In this document: one piece after another, positions 25,338 through 34,365 of the stretch
Position numbering within the stretch: the first letter of the stretch is position 1
How the letters are laid out: the number at the start of each line of letters is the position of its first letter
Assembly (NCBI RefSeq): GCF_041906005.1
Contig: NZ_JAYRJY010000001.1
Location: 1,178,001 to 1,242,000, forward strand
Direction of reading: 5' to 3'
DNA: 64,000 bases
Source: Ferrovibrio sp041906005
Lineage (GTDB): Bacteria; Pseudomonadota; Alphaproteobacteria; Ferrovibrionales; Ferrovibrionaceae
Notes under the pieces: generated by a model
The model's database searches: none
What the model saw: the letters and a program-made list of their open reading frames with translations, nothing else
What the model was told of the DNA's origin: nothing
Made by a program: the position numbers and the translations under genes

Positions 25338-26855
25338 TCAGGCCGCCGCCGGAAGTTCGATGCGGATGCTCAATCCGCCACTGAGGCGATTGTGGGCGGA
25401 GACCGTGCCGCCCAGGGCCTCGACATTCCGATGAACGATCCACAGGCCAAGGCCGGCGTGGCTGCCAGGGCTTCCGCCCGGCGTGCTGCGCCGTCCGGTC
25501 TGGTTGGGTGAACCCGCGCGCGAAGAGAAATAGCGATCGAAAACCATATCGATCTGCTCGTGGCTTATGCCCGGCCCTTCATCATCGACATGCAGCATGA
25601 CACTGCCATTCTGGCGGAAGACATACACCGACACAGTCGACCGTTCCGGCGCGAAACCAATGGCATTGTCGAGGATGTTTTCGAAGATGGTGTCGATCAC
25701 GCCCCGACCGGCCAGAACACAGGCTCCTTCCTCCAGAACCCTGACAAGGCGGACATTGTGTTCGGCCAGGACCTCGCGGTAACGCAAAACGGTATCGGCG
25801 ACAATTTCCGACAAGTTGACGCGAATCCGCGGTGCATCGATCAGATTTGCCGTGTTGTAATCGATGCGCTGGGTCGCATTGACCAGGGAATGCAGCCGTC
25901 GCAGCGAGGATTCGACCAGGCTGATAGCTCGGGTGGCGCGACTGTTGTCCGCGGGCACCACGCGCTTGATGGGTTCAAGCGAGGACTGGATGGTGCAGAT
26001 TGGCCCCTTCAGGGAATGTGCGTTGTCTTCCGAGGCCTGTCGCATGTCATGCGCGATTCTCCGCAGGTCCCGAACAAAATGATCGAAATCGGCCGCGACA
26101 CTGGTCAACTCCGGCACGACGTTGCGGGCCACGAATGTGCGCTCCGAGCCGCGCCCTTCTCTCATCTCGCGGGCGACATGCCGGAAATGATGCAGACTCC
26201 GCCACACGCTTACCGTCACCAGGATCGCCAGCAACGCGAATACGAAATAGATGGCGGCCGCCACCTGGATTTCCCTGGTCTGCCAGTAGGAGCGGCCAAT
26301 CGATATGTTGAGGAATTCGGACGTCGGATGCGCCGACAGCAGGACCCAACAGCCCCAACGCGACTGGATCGGCACGACTGATGTCATGATTTCCTCGTGG
26401 CCATTCGGCTGCCGGTAACGGATATCGATCGGCGCATCCCAGGCGCAACTTTCGGAAAGCTGCTGCAGAACACCGTGTTCCGCCAGGCTGGACAGTTCGG
26501 CCCCCACCAGCTCGGGCTTCGATTCTGGCGCCGAGGCGATGTAATAGAAGCTGCCGCCAGCCGGCATCCCCACCGGCCGGAACATCAACTTCAACAGCGT
26601 CCGGTTATCCTTGAACCGCTGCAGTTCCTGATTGAGGGACTTGTGCGGAGGGCCGGATGGCTGGTCGAGGATCGGCGTCAGGGCCTGGGCAATCAGCCAG
26701 CTGCGCTGCTGGATGCCCCGCACCACGAGGTCGCGACGCTGGTTGTCGGCGCTCTCGAACTGCCCATACAAAACGACCGGCAAGGCGACAAACACCACGA
26801 CCAGGCCAATCATCTTCAGGGTGAGCGATGCCGCAATGCGCCGCAGCGCATGCAA
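25338..26855 (-). CDS. Membrane sensor histidine kinase
   Basis: The 505-aa kinase has a membrane segment at residues about 15-33, a periplasmic sensor domain to about 195, a second membrane segment (VAAAIYFVFALLAILVTVSV, about 197-217), HAMP-like linker, an H-box with His280 in EDNAHSLKGPI, and the ATPase domain with N-box ENILDNAIGFAP, G1 VDDEGPGIS and G2 AGLGLWIV. AHSLKxP replaces the common HDLRTP, as in some ChvG/PhoQ-like kinases. The response regulator gene ends 4 bp upstream. The TTG at 26855 is the proposed start; ATG at 26813 would remove the N-terminal cytoplasmic residues. Position suggests control of exopolysaccharide genes. Confidence 0.88.
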   Translation of the reverse strand: MHALRRIAASLTLKMIGLVVVFVALPVVLYGQFESADNQRRDLVVRGIQQRSWLIAQALTPILDQPSGPPHKSLNQELQRFKDNRTLLKLMFRPVGMPAGGSFYYIASAPESKPELVGAELSSLAEHGVLQQLSESCAWDAPIDIRYRQPNGHEEIMTSVVPIQSRWGCWVLLSAHPTSEFLNISIGRSYWQTREIQVAAAIYFVFALLAILVTVSVWRSLHHFRHVAREMREGRGSERTFVARNVVPELTSVAADFDHFVRDLRRIAHDMRQASEDNAHSLKGPICTIQSSLEPIKRVVPADNSRATRAISLVESSLRRLHSLVNATQRIDYNTANLIDAPRIRVNLSEIVADTVLRYREVLAEHNVRLVRVLEEGACVLAGRGVIDTIFENILDNAIGFAPERSTVSVYVFRQNGSVMLHVDDEGPGISHEQIDMVFDRYFSSRAGSPNQTGRRSTPGGSPGSHAGLGLWIVHRNVEALGGTVSAHNRLSGGLSIRIELPAAA

Positions 26856-26859
26856 AACG

Positions 26860-27690
26860 TCAGCTCTGCCCGTCGACAAGCGCGCGCCAGCGATATCCGA
26901 AGGCAAGGAAATTCTCGATCTGGCTGAATTCTGCATCGATCGCCCGGAATTTGTTGCGAATGCGCTTGATCGACGACCGGACATTGGTCCGATAGCCGTC
27001 CTCGCCCGTTCCGGCTATGAAGCCTGCGTGATGCACGCAGTCATATATTGCGCGATAGGTAACGTATTCATTCAGGTGCCGCACCAGAAGGTGCACGATA
27101 TTGAATTCGACGACCGTGAGATTGGCATCGACTTCTCGCCATAGCGCCCGGCTGATCTGGGGCCTCAGCATAAGATCGCCGCACACGATTACCTCTTCAC
27201 GGCGATGTTCCGGCAACTTCTTGCCCGCAGCGACGATCAGGCCGATCCGCTTGGCAAGAACCGCCGCGCCGCGCGACTTATTCACAAAGTCGACCGCCCC
27301 GTTATCCAGCGCGGCGTTCTCATAGGTCGTCGACAGCATGCCGGTCAGCACGATCATAGGCACGTGAATGCCGCGCCGGCGCGATTGCCCCAGCAAATCG
27401 AGACCGGAGGTTCCGGGCAGCCGCCAGTCCAGCACCACCACATCGGCGCCGCCGCCATCTGCGAAATACCCGAACATCGCATCGCCATCGGCAAGGTCAA
27501 CAACCTCGAAACCATGATCGGCCAGCTCGCCGCTCATGGCTTCGCGGTAGTCGTCGTCATCATCGACAAACACGACCCTGATGGGACGGGTACCGGCACT
27601 GACTGCATGGCTTCCACGCAGCTCATTTCCGGTTGGCCCATGACTGTAGTTCTGCCGCGCATCGGCGCTTTCCGTTGTCAGAACCGTCAT
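26860..27690 (-). CDS. Response regulator with OmpR-type winged-helix output domain
   Basis: The 276-aa regulator has a receiver domain starting at VVFVDDDDDYREAM (acidic cluster near residues 43-47), phospho-acceptor Asp88 in VVVLDWRLPG and the conserved Lys in FVNKSRG. A C-terminal winged-helix DNA-binding domain follows (LTVVEFNIVHLLVRHLNEYVTYRAIYD, in two halves, and RSSIKRIRNKF). An unusual non-conserved N-terminal arm of about 36 residues precedes the receiver. ATG at 27690 has GAGG 9 nt upstream. The gene overlaps the 3' end of the lipoprotein gene by 68 bp and is followed by its kinase gene; layout and motifs are ChvI-like. Confidence 0.9.
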   Translation of the reverse strand: MTVLTTESADARQNYSHGPTGNELRGSHAVSAGTRPIRVVFVDDDDDYREAMSGELADHGFEVVDLADGDAMFGYFADGGGADVVVLDWRLPGTSGLDLLGQSRRRGIHVPMIVLTGMLSTTYENAALDNGAVDFVNKSRGAAVLAKRIGLIVAAGKKLPEHRREEVIVCGDLMLRPQISRALWREVDANLTVVEFNIVHLLVRHLNEYVTYRAIYDCVHHAGFIAGTGEDGYRTNVRSSIKRIRNKFRAIDAEFSQIENFLAFGYRWRALVDGQS

Positions 27691-28093
27691 CTCCAATCAC
27701 CTCATAGTTCAGGCTGCGAAAAGTCTGGGTTTGCACATCGGGGTAAAGCCGCACATCCAGGATGCAGGTACCGGCATACCGAAACCGCCACAGCTTGCCC
27801 GGCCCATGCTCCCATTCCTCGCTGGGCCGTCCCAGGCGGCTGCTCAACTGTTCGCCATCGAGACCGATCAGATGCACGGGCATGTCCTGGCTGTTCACTG
27901 TTTCGCGCGGCTGCGGCATGGAAACTGCGGCAACCACACCTGTATTGCTGCGCCGTGGCTGCTTTTTCGGAGATTCAACGGATGACGGAGCGCTGGAGTT
28001 TCCGGGCCCGGGCTGCAGAGTCGCAATACCGCTGCACGCGGTAAGCGCAGCGAGGCCGACACCACACGGAAACCATATCAGGACCCTGTTCAT
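27623..28093 (-). CDS. Hypothetical lipoprotein upstream of the two-component system
   Basis: The 156-aa protein has a lipoprotein signal, MNRVLIWFPCGVGLAALTAC, with lipobox LTAC. A Ser/Pro-rich linker and a compact C-terminal domain follow, with LIGLDGEQLSSRLGRPSEEW and RFRYAGTCILDVRLYPD. That domain resembles small SmpA/OmlA-like lipoproteins with the pattern 'G-x-P-x-x-W', but I do not assign a family. AAAGG and GGAG precede the ATG at 28093. Its last 68 bp overlap the regulator gene in another frame, so the three genes are likely co-transcribed and the lipoprotein may be a periplasmic input to the kinase. Confidence 0.72.
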   Translation of the reverse strand: MNRVLIWFPCGVGLAALTACSGIATLQPGPGNSSAPSSVESPKKQPRRSNTGVVAAVSMPQPRETVNSQDMPVHLIGLDGEQLSSRLGRPSEEWEHGPGKLWRFRYAGTCILDVRLYPDVQTQTFRSLNYEVIGDDGSDNGKRRCAAELQSWANRK

Positions 28094-28570
28094 CACTCCG
28101 CCTTTCCGCCTGGTGCCCAAACCATCGCCACACCATCGCGAAACATCGATAGGTCCACACTCGGTTTCCTGCGCCCGCGCACGGGCACAGCGTTGCCAGT
28201 CTTCTCCGGTTTCCCCCGTTGTGACGCACTGTTCGGGCGGGCGTTCAAATATGAAATTATCCGCTGAACGTTCATGAACGCGCCTGCATGGAACAAGTTC
28301 CAGCCAGGCTGTGTGCGCTTGCCTGCCAAAAGGCATGCGCTCGATTGCGGCAAATGGATATTAAAAGCGGGCAACCGGGTCCTTCAAGGGTACCGGGGCC
28401 CGATTGTGACCAGGCCACAAATTGGTCACAGCGGCCCATCCCAGCCGTTACAGAAGCAAATCCCCCAGAAGCAATCCACTGAATGGCCACGGCATAACCA
28501 CACTGCATCAACGCGCCAGCCGTTATGACATTGCCACTATCCCAGCTGTTACCGGATCAGGAGATCGTCG
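28094..28570. other. Divergent promoter region between the lipoprotein/two-component operon and manB
   Basis: This 477-bp non-coding stretch separates two diverging units. It contains the inverted repeat at 28405-28430 and a ribosome binding site GGAG at 28560-28563 for manB. No consensus promoter with 17-bp spacing was found, and no small frame here is convincing. Confidence 0.6.
28405..28430. promoter_or_regulatory. Perfect inverted repeat TGTGACCA-N10-TGGTCACA, candidate operator
   Basis: Eight-base arms (28405-28412 and 28423-28430) match perfectly around a 10-bp spacer, in the gap between the divergent lipoprotein and manB genes. The size fits a dimeric regulator binding site. The 10-bp spacer makes it an unlikely RNA terminator, and no T tract follows. 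The regulator is not identified. Confidence 0.5.
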
Positions 28571-30022
28571 ATGCCGGACCGTCACCTCGACAAAAGCATT
28601 CTGCGTGAATACGACATCCGCGGAGTTGTTGGACAAAGCCTGCATGCCGCAGACGCCGCTGCGCTCGGCCGCGCCTTCGGCAGCATGATCCGGCGTGCCG
28701 GTGGGCGCAGTTGCGCGCTTGGCCGCGATGGCCGGCTCAGTTCGCCCCTATTGGCTAGGGCTTTTGGACGAGGCCTGAAAGCGGCCGGCATCGATGTCTA
28801 TCGCATCGGCATTGGCCCCACCCCGATGCTGTATTTCGCCGAACACCATCTTTCCGCCGATGCCGCCGCCATGATAACCGGCTCGCATAATCCGGCCGAC
28901 TATAATGGATTCAAACTGGTTCTGCAGGGCCGCACCATACATGGCGCCGATATTCTCGAGCTTGGCCGCATCGTTCAAGACGGCGCCTATTTCTCAGGAG
29001 CCGGCCGCACGTTGCGCCGCTCGGTTCTGGGAGCCTACACCATGCGCCTGCTCCGCGACGCAGAGCTGGCGCGGCCATTGTCGGTGGCATGGGATCCCGG
29101 CAACGGGGCTGCCTGTCCCGCAATCGAACGCATCGTGCGCGGCCTGCCTGGCCGTCACATCGTTCTCAATGGTGAAGTTGACGGAACCTTCCCCGCGCAT
29201 CATCCCGATCCGACGCTGCCGGAGACCCTCGATCATCTGCGACACACTGTTCTGACCAGGGATTGTGATCTCGGTATCGCCTTTGACGGCGACGGCGATC
29301 GCCTGGGCGTGATCGACAATCGCGGCAACGTCCTGTGGGGCGACCAGTTGATGATGCTGTGGTCAGAGGACATCCTGCGTCGGCAGCCTGGCGCGACCAT
29401 CATTGCAGATGTTAAGACCAGCCAATCCCTGTTCGATACCGTCGAACGGCTGGGCGGCAAGCCGGTGATGTGGCGGACAGGCCATTCGCTGATCAAGGCA
29501 AAGATGCGCGAAACTGGCGCGGCCCTGGCCGGCGAGATGAGCGGCCACATCTTCTTTGCCGATCGCTATTTCGGCTTCGACGACGCCTTATACGCCGCCA
29601 TCCGGCTGCTCAACCTCGTCGCCCGCGGCAATCGTAGCCTGGCGTATCTGCATGACCGGCTGCCAAAAACCCTCGCCACGCCCGAGCTGCGCATCGACTG
29701 CGACGACACCCGAAAATTCTCCATCGTCGACGAGGTACGCCGGCGCCTGCGCATGGCCGGCGCCGACATGAATGACATCGACGGCGTCCGCGTGCGCACC
29801 GGCGATGGCTGGTGGCTGCTGCGGGCTTCGAATACACAGAATGTCCTGGTGGGACGCTGCGAAGCCTCTGACGCAGCCGGACTCGAACGCTTGAAGGCAT
29901 CGCTGGCTAAACAGTTATTGGCCAGCGGACTGCCCGAACGGCAGATCCGCACTATTCTGGGCGATGGCGACGGGTCTGTCGGGCGCATGACCGCATCCTC
30001 CCGTGTCAGTGCCGTGGCGTGA
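28571..30022 (+). CDS. manB: Phosphomannomutase/phosphoglucomutase
   Basis: The 483-aa alpha-D-phosphohexomutase starts REYDIRGVVG and has the phosphoserine loop TGSHNPADYNG (Ser105), the metal loop FDGDGDRLGV and the sugar-binding loop GEMSGHIFF. It interconverts hexose-6-phosphate and hexose-1-phosphate, here supplying mannose-1-phosphate to ManC and perhaps glucose-1-phosphate too, as AlgC does. The ATG at 28571 follows GGAG by 7 nt. It heads a plus-strand unit with the flippase gene 9 bp downstream. Confidence 0.95.
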   Translation: MPDRHLDKSILREYDIRGVVGQSLHAADAAALGRAFGSMIRRAGGRSCALGRDGRLSSPLLARAFGRGLKAAGIDVYRIGIGPTPMLYFAEHHLSADAAAMITGSHNPADYNGFKLVLQGRTIHGADILELGRIVQDGAYFSGAGRTLRRSVLGAYTMRLLRDAELARPLSVAWDPGNGAACPAIERIVRGLPGRHIVLNGEVDGTFPAHHPDPTLPETLDHLRHTVLTRDCDLGIAFDGDGDRLGVIDNRGNVLWGDQLMMLWSEDILRRQPGATIIADVKTSQSLFDTVERLGGKPVMWRTGHSLIKAKMRETGAALAGEMSGHIFFADRYFGFDDALYAAIRLLNLVARGNRSLAYLHDRLPKTLATPELRIDCDDTRKFSIVDEVRRRLRMAGADMNDIDGVRVRTGDGWWLLRASNTQNVLVGRCEASDAAGLERLKASLAKQLLASGLPERQIRTILGDGDGSVGRMTASSRVSAVA

Positions 30023-30031
30023 TCACCCCGC

Positions 30032-31555
30032 ATGCGGAATCCGGACCCGGAATCACATTTCCGCACCGACCACCTTGCCAGCGACCTGACCGGCCGGTCG
30101 GTGCGCGGCGGGGTGGTGACCATGCTTGCGCAGATGGCAAAAATGGTCGTGCAGTTTGCCACCACGATCATTCTGGCCCGCCTGCTGCTGCCCGAGGCCT
30201 TCGGCCTCGTCGCCATGGTGGCCGTATTGCTGACCTTCCTTGAAATGTTCAAGGATCTCGGGCTGTCGGCCGCGACCGTGCAACGCCAGTCGATCAGCCA
30301 TGCCGAAGTCAGCGCGCTGTTCTGGATCAATGTGGCACTGGGTACCGTGGCGGCCTTGCTTATGGTGCCGTTGGCGCCGACCCTGGCCTGGTTCTATGGC
30401 GAACCGGCCCTGCTGAAGATCACGCTCGCCTTTGGCATCGGGTTTCTGGTCAGCGGATTTTCTACACAGCATCTGGCCCTGCTGCGGCGCCAGATGCGGT
30501 TTTCCCTGCTGGCCGGCATCCAGATGGGCGCAGAGATTCTGGCCATGGCCGCCGCCGTGATTTCCGCCGTGGCGGGCGCGGGCTACTGGGCCCTGGTAAT
30601 CCAGCGTCTGGTCTGGGCGATCTGCCTGTCGGCCGGCGGCTGGCTGTTCTGCGGCTGGCGACCCGGCCGCCCGGCGCCGCTGCGGCAGGTGCGCGACCTG
30701 CTCGGGTTCGGCGGCAACGTGACGGGATCCAATCTCGCCAATCTGCTGGTCCGCAATCTCGACCAGATCCTGATCGGCTGGTATTGGGGGGCCACGCAGC
30801 TTGGTTATTACGACCGCGCCTACAAGATCCTTCTGGTGCCGGTCGCCAGCCTGAATCTTCCGCTTTTCTCGGTAGCCATGCCGACCCTGAGCCGCCTGGC
30901 CGACCAGCCGGCGCGCTATCGCCGCGCCTATCTCCGTGTGGTCGAGAAACTGAATATGGCGACCATGCCGGCTGCGGCTATTCTCATCGCAGCGCCGGAT
31001 CTGGTGGTACATCTGCTGTTCGGACCGCAATGGGCGGCGGCGGCGCCGATCATGGCATGGCTTGGCCTTGCCACCCTTTACCAGCCGATCCTGCAAACCT
31101 TTGGCTGGCTGCTGATGACGCAGAACCGCACGGCGGAGATGCTGCGCTGGGGCACGATCTGCTCAGCGATCACCGCCGCCGGCGTGACTGCCGGCCTGCC
31201 TTTCGGTGCAGCCGGGGTTGCCGCGGGCTTCGCCTTGAGCGGGCTGTTCATCCGCCTGCCCTGCCAGTTCTGGGTGATCGGACGGCGCGGCCCGGTCGTC
31301 GCACGCGATCTCTATGCCAGCATGCTGCCTTCGCTGCTCGCGGCATTCGCGGTGGCGGCCACAATCTGGGGGCTGCGCCACAGCAGTTTCTGGTCGCCAC
31401 TGGACGGACGCCCGCTTGTCGCCCTCGCTGTGCTGACGCTGGCGGCAGCCGGCGTTAGCCTAGCCTGCTTTCTCCTGTTGCCGCAGAGCCGGCATGCGAT
31501 CCGCGACATGCAGTCGCTGGCTGGTCTGGCATTCCGGCGGCGAGCTCCGGTTTGA
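30032..31555 (+). CDS. wzx: Wzx-type lipid-linked repeat unit flippase (WzxC/PST family)
   Basis: The 507-aa membrane protein of the MOP superfamily has about twelve to fourteen hydrophobic segments. Its N-terminus, SVRGGVVTMLAQMAKMVVQF and ILARLLLPEAFGLVAMV, is characteristic of WzxC-like polysaccharide flippases. RNLDQILIGWYWGATQLGYYDRAYK is the other family hallmark. It would move undecaprenyl-PP-linked repeat units to the periplasmic side for the Wzy polymerase. It starts 9 bp after manB without an obvious ribosome binding site, so coupling to manB translation is likely. It converges on the next glycosyltransferase gene. Confidence 0.93.
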   Translation: MRNPDPESHFRTDHLASDLTGRSVRGGVVTMLAQMAKMVVQFATTIILARLLLPEAFGLVAMVAVLLTFLEMFKDLGLSAATVQRQSISHAEVSALFWINVALGTVAALLMVPLAPTLAWFYGEPALLKITLAFGIGFLVSGFSTQHLALLRRQMRFSLLAGIQMGAEILAMAAAVISAVAGAGYWALVIQRLVWAICLSAGGWLFCGWRPGRPAPLRQVRDLLGFGGNVTGSNLANLLVRNLDQILIGWYWGATQLGYYDRAYKILLVPVASLNLPLFSVAMPTLSRLADQPARYRRAYLRVVEKLNMATMPAAAILIAAPDLVVHLLFGPQWAAAAPIMAWLGLATLYQPILQTFGWLLMTQNRTAEMLRWGTICSAITAAGVTAGLPFGAAGVAAGFALSGLFIRLPCQFWVIGRRGPVVARDLYASMLPSLLAAFAVAATIWGLRHSSFWSPLDGRPLVALAVLTLAAAGVSLACFLLLPQSRHAIRDMQSLAGLAFRRRAPV

Positions 31556-31596
31556 TGTATTTCGTCTGATGTATTTGGCGCGACCCCGGGGCCGTC

Positions 31597-32880
31597 CTAC
31601 TGCGCCGCCGCAAGGCTGTCGGCATCGGATGGCCGTTGCCGCAGGATCCTCTGATACAGGGCATGATAGCGGGCGGCGACCACGTCGATATCGAAGGCAG
31701 CCTCCACTTTCGCCCTGGCCAGACGGCCAAGATCGGCACCGGCCGCCACGGCTGCCAGGCCCCAGGCGATGCCGGCCGCCAGATCGGCCGGATCGCCGGG
31801 CTGCGCCAGATACCCGTCGATGCGGTGGTCGATAATATCGTCGGGTCCGCCGCCGCCAAAGGCCACCACCGGCGTACCGCAGGCCATCGCCTCGATCAGG
31901 GTCTTGCCGAAGGCTTCCTGCAGTGATGGCATCACTGCCACATCGGCCGCGGCATAGAGCTGCGACAACCGGATATTGTCGCGGATATAGCCGACATAAC
32001 GGATCTCGATTCCACAATCGGGGATGTCTCCCGGCTGCAGATCGCCGAAGACCACCAGCATCGGACGCTGGACTGTGGTATCGCGTCCAAGGATTTCCAG
32101 CGCCGCCCGCAATTCGGCAAATCCCTTGCGGATATCCGTCGTGGCATTCACCGCACCATAAACCATGATCGGGCGGCCGGCCGGCAATTGCCATGCGGCG
32201 CGGCCGGCCGCCTTGCCGACCGGCGTGAACAGGCCGGTATCAAGGCCATTCGGAATCACCTCCAGTGGATATTTCCGCATCAGCGGACTCGCCCGCACGC
32301 AATCGCCCAGCCAGCGGCTGATCGGCACCAGGTGAAGATCGAGATTGCGCCAGTGCCGCTGCTTGCTGCGCCAGATCGCGCGGCTAAGATCGTTGTCGTC
32401 GACAGATCGCAATTGCGGGCAGGCGCCGCAGGCGTCGTGGTACTTCTCGCAGCCTGCGGTGTAATGGCAGCCGCCGGTCATCGGCCACATGTCGCGCAGG
32501 GTCCAGACCACCGGAAAAGCAAACTGGGCCAGGGCCTGCACCGGCAGGAAGCCGGCCCCCACCCAATGCAGATGCACGATATCGGGGGCAAAATCGGCGG
32601 TCATCTGCGCCAGGCGGCTGGGCAGCCAGCCGATGGTCCAGAACGACTCGTCGGTCTTGCGGTAGCGCCGCAGCGGCAGATCGTCAAACCGCATGCGCAA
32701 CCTGGCCGCAAGCTGCGCGACCATGCCCGGCAGGGGCCGCACCGCGTTATCGGTGCGTTTCTTCCGGCCCGCCAGCATGATGGAATCGACCCCGCGCCGC
32801 CGTAGCGCATGATGCAGCCACAGCGAGCCGCGCGCCGCGCCCGTATCCGCATCAAACGTACTGAGATGGAGAATGCGCAT
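31597..32880 (-). CDS. Glycosyltransferase family 4 protein (WcaC-like)
   Basis: The 427-aa enzyme starts MRILHLSTFDADTGAARG. It contains WTLRDMWPMTGGCHYTAGCE followed by a spaced Cys pair (DACGACPQL), the cysteine-rich loop typical of WcaC-type GT4 enzymes. The C-terminal donor site is EAFGKTLIEAMACGTPVVAFG. It probably adds one sugar to the lipid-linked unit. ATG at 32880 is preferred since the conserved strand begins at once; the frame is open to 32925. It stands alone between two convergent or divergent neighbours. Confidence 0.87.
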   Translation of the reverse strand: MRILHLSTFDADTGAARGSLWLHHALRRRGVDSIMLAGRKKRTDNAVRPLPGMVAQLAARLRMRFDDLPLRRYRKTDESFWTIGWLPSRLAQMTADFAPDIVHLHWVGAGFLPVQALAQFAFPVVWTLRDMWPMTGGCHYTAGCEKYHDACGACPQLRSVDDNDLSRAIWRSKQRHWRNLDLHLVPISRWLGDCVRASPLMRKYPLEVIPNGLDTGLFTPVGKAAGRAAWQLPAGRPIMVYGAVNATTDIRKGFAELRAALEILGRDTTVQRPMLVVFGDLQPGDIPDCGIEIRYVGYIRDNIRLSQLYAAADVAVMPSLQEAFGKTLIEAMACGTPVVAFGGGGPDDIIDHRIDGYLAQPGDPADLAAGIAWGLAAVAAGADLGRLARAKVEAAFDIDVVAARYHALYQRILRQRPSDADSLAAAQ

Positions 32881-33122
32881 GCCAAACCTGTAAAAAGCAC
32901 CGCCCATGGCGGCGGGAAACCGCATTACAGCAGATCACGAGCCGGCAGAGCCAGTGACCAACCGGTGACTCCGCTCCAGCAGCAGTCTTGAATATTCCCG
33001 GCTGCACGGCGCCCCAGCTTGATCACAGGCAACCAGCCGCCACCGGGTTGAAATCTGCCGCTGCCGCAGGAAGCTATGGCGGAACGTCTTCGCTAAGCAG
33101 CCAGGACAGGAGACATGCGAGC

Positions 33123-34007
33123 ATGCGCTGGAATCCCCGCCCCTTTGTCGATCGCCTGCTGTGGATCCGCAGTTATCCGATCTATCACGAAGCGCCGCTG
33201 CGGTTTGCCACCCGGGCCATGGCCTTTACCTGGCGCGAGCAGGTCAAGGCTGCGGGCGATGTAGAATTCACCGCCTGCCGCGGCCGGCACTTCTCGTCGC
33301 CGCCCAACAATATCTCATCCTTCATTGCCGCCACCTTCGACGAGCGGGATCTCAACATCACGCGTTTCTGGAACCACGCCTTGCCCCCGGAACCGATCAT
33401 CTTCGATATCGGCGCCAATATCGGTCTTTATACCGTATCGGCAGGCCGCTTTGCCGGACAGGGCGGCCTTGTCGTCGGATTCGAAGCGCATCCGGCAACC
33501 TTCCGCTATCTGGAGCGCAATGCGGCACGCCAGCCCGGAGCCCGCATCGTCGTCGAGAATCTGGCGGTTGGCGCACAATCCGGCCAGGCCAGGATCGCAT
33601 TCAATGCGAGCAATCCGGGCGAGACGCATATGTCGTCAGGGGAAGAGCATGGCGACCCGGTCTTCATGGTGGCACTGGATGAATACTGCCTGCAGCATGC
33701 CATTCCACGTATCGACTATATGAAGATCGATGTCGAAGGATATGAAGCCAATGTCCTGCGCGGCGCAGAGGCGATCATTGCCGCAAGCCCCGACATCCTG
33801 ATCCAGACCGAATACGAGCCACGGCACCTGGCGCGCTACGGCGACCCGGGAACGGTGGAGCGCCTGCTTCGGGGCTGGAATTTCCAGCCGCATGAAATTG
33901 CCTGGCGGAGCGGCCGCCCCAGGCCACTGAACAGCCTTGACGGCTATCGCGGAGAGATCGTCTGGTCTCGCCGCCCGCCGAGCCAGCCGGCTCCAGATCA
34001 CGCATGA
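33123..34007 (+). CDS. FkbM-family SAM-dependent methyltransferase
   Basis: The 294-aa protein contains the SAM-binding motif IIFDIGANIGLYTVSAGRFA and the following acidic strand VVGFEAHPATFRYLERNA. The FkbM hallmark YMKIDVEGYEANVLRGAEAI is also present. In polysaccharide loci these enzymes O-methylate sugar residues, often at chain ends, which can stop elongation; the acceptor here is unknown. ATG at 33123 has AGGAG 10 nt upstream; the frame stays open to a TTG at 32988. It is the last gene of the locus before the island boundary, followed by a strong terminator at 34017-34047. Confidence 0.88.
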   Translation: MRWNPRPFVDRLLWIRSYPIYHEAPLRFATRAMAFTWREQVKAAGDVEFTACRGRHFSSPPNNISSFIAATFDERDLNITRFWNHALPPEPIIFDIGANIGLYTVSAGRFAGQGGLVVGFEAHPATFRYLERNAARQPGARIVVENLAVGAQSGQARIAFNASNPGETHMSSGEEHGDPVFMVALDEYCLQHAIPRIDYMKIDVEGYEANVLRGAEAIIAASPDILIQTEYEPRHLARYGDPGTVERLLRGWNFQPHEIAWRSGRPRPLNSLDGYRGEIVWSRRPPSQPAPDHA

Positions 34008-34016
34008 CGGCAACAA

Positions 34017-34047
34017 AAAACCCGCCAAGCTTGCGCCGGCGGGTTTT
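34017..34047. terminator. Bidirectional intrinsic terminator
   Basis: A 10-bp stem AAAACCCGCC/GGCGGGTTTT (34017-34026 with 34038-34047) has an 11-nt loop, with A-rich sequence to the left and T-rich to the right. It can stop the methyltransferase transcript on the plus strand and transcripts entering from the island on the minus strand. Its sequence partly resembles the terminator after tRNA-fMet (53498-53530), consistent with derivation from the same ancestral tRNA downstream region. Confidence 0.75.
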
Positions 34048-34051
34048 GGAT

Positions 34052-34100
34052 GTTGGTTGCGGGGAGAGGATTTGAACCTCTGACCTTCAGGTTATGAGCC
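34052..34100 (-). repeat. Attachment site: 49-bp duplicate of the tRNA-fMet 3' end (distal att)
   Basis: These 49 bp are identical to 53535-53583, which hold the 3' part of the intact tRNA-fMet gene from the anticodon loop (CTCATAA) through the T arm to CCA. Sequence to the right of 34100 does not continue the tRNA, so this copy is not a functional tRNA gene. It is the classic footprint of tyrosine-recombinase integration at a tRNA 3' end and marks the left boundary of a 19.5-kb island. Confidence 0.9.
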
Positions 34101-34203
34101 GGAACCCAGCCCATATCTTACGCCAACCCGGAGACCTGTCTCCAAAAAACCCAATCACTTAGCTGCAATCCCTTGCACCGACGCCGACCGCTTTGCATTC
34201 GGC

Positions 34204-34226
34204 AGTGGAGCGAAATTGGAGCGTTT
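34204..34226 (+). repeat. Island-end motif, left copy (candidate recombinase arm site)
   Basis: AGTGGAGCG-AAAT-TGGAGCG-TTT recurs at 53446-53468 with TTTT in place of AAAT. Both copies lie within about 140 bp of an att copy, on its island side. The 12-bp TTTGCATTCGGC also occurs next to both (34192-34203 and 53468-53479). The doubled TGGAGCG fits short tandem arm-type recombinase sites. Confidence 0.45.
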
Positions 34227-34241
34227 GCAGTATAGCAAACG
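34222..34241. promoter_or_regulatory. Inverted repeat CGTTTGC-N6-GCAAACG upstream of the HTH gene
   Basis: Perfect 7-base arms surround a 6-bp spacer, about 125 bp before the Xis-like gene and beside the left att. It could be an operator for that gene or a binding site in the recombination complex. Confidence 0.4.
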
Positions 34242-34365
34242 GCTGTCCGGCCGCCAACCAGAGCCACGACCACCCGGAACTCAAGGATTCTATGCCATGG
34301 CGGCCCTTGGCCGGCCGGCCTTTAGGCCGATAGATTCGATCCGGCGAGCCCGGCAACATGGCCCC

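Noticed and set aside
34052..34100. A second tRNA-fMet gene
   Set aside because: Only the 3' part from the anticodon loop is present; the acceptor 5' strand and D arm are missing, so it is an att duplicate.
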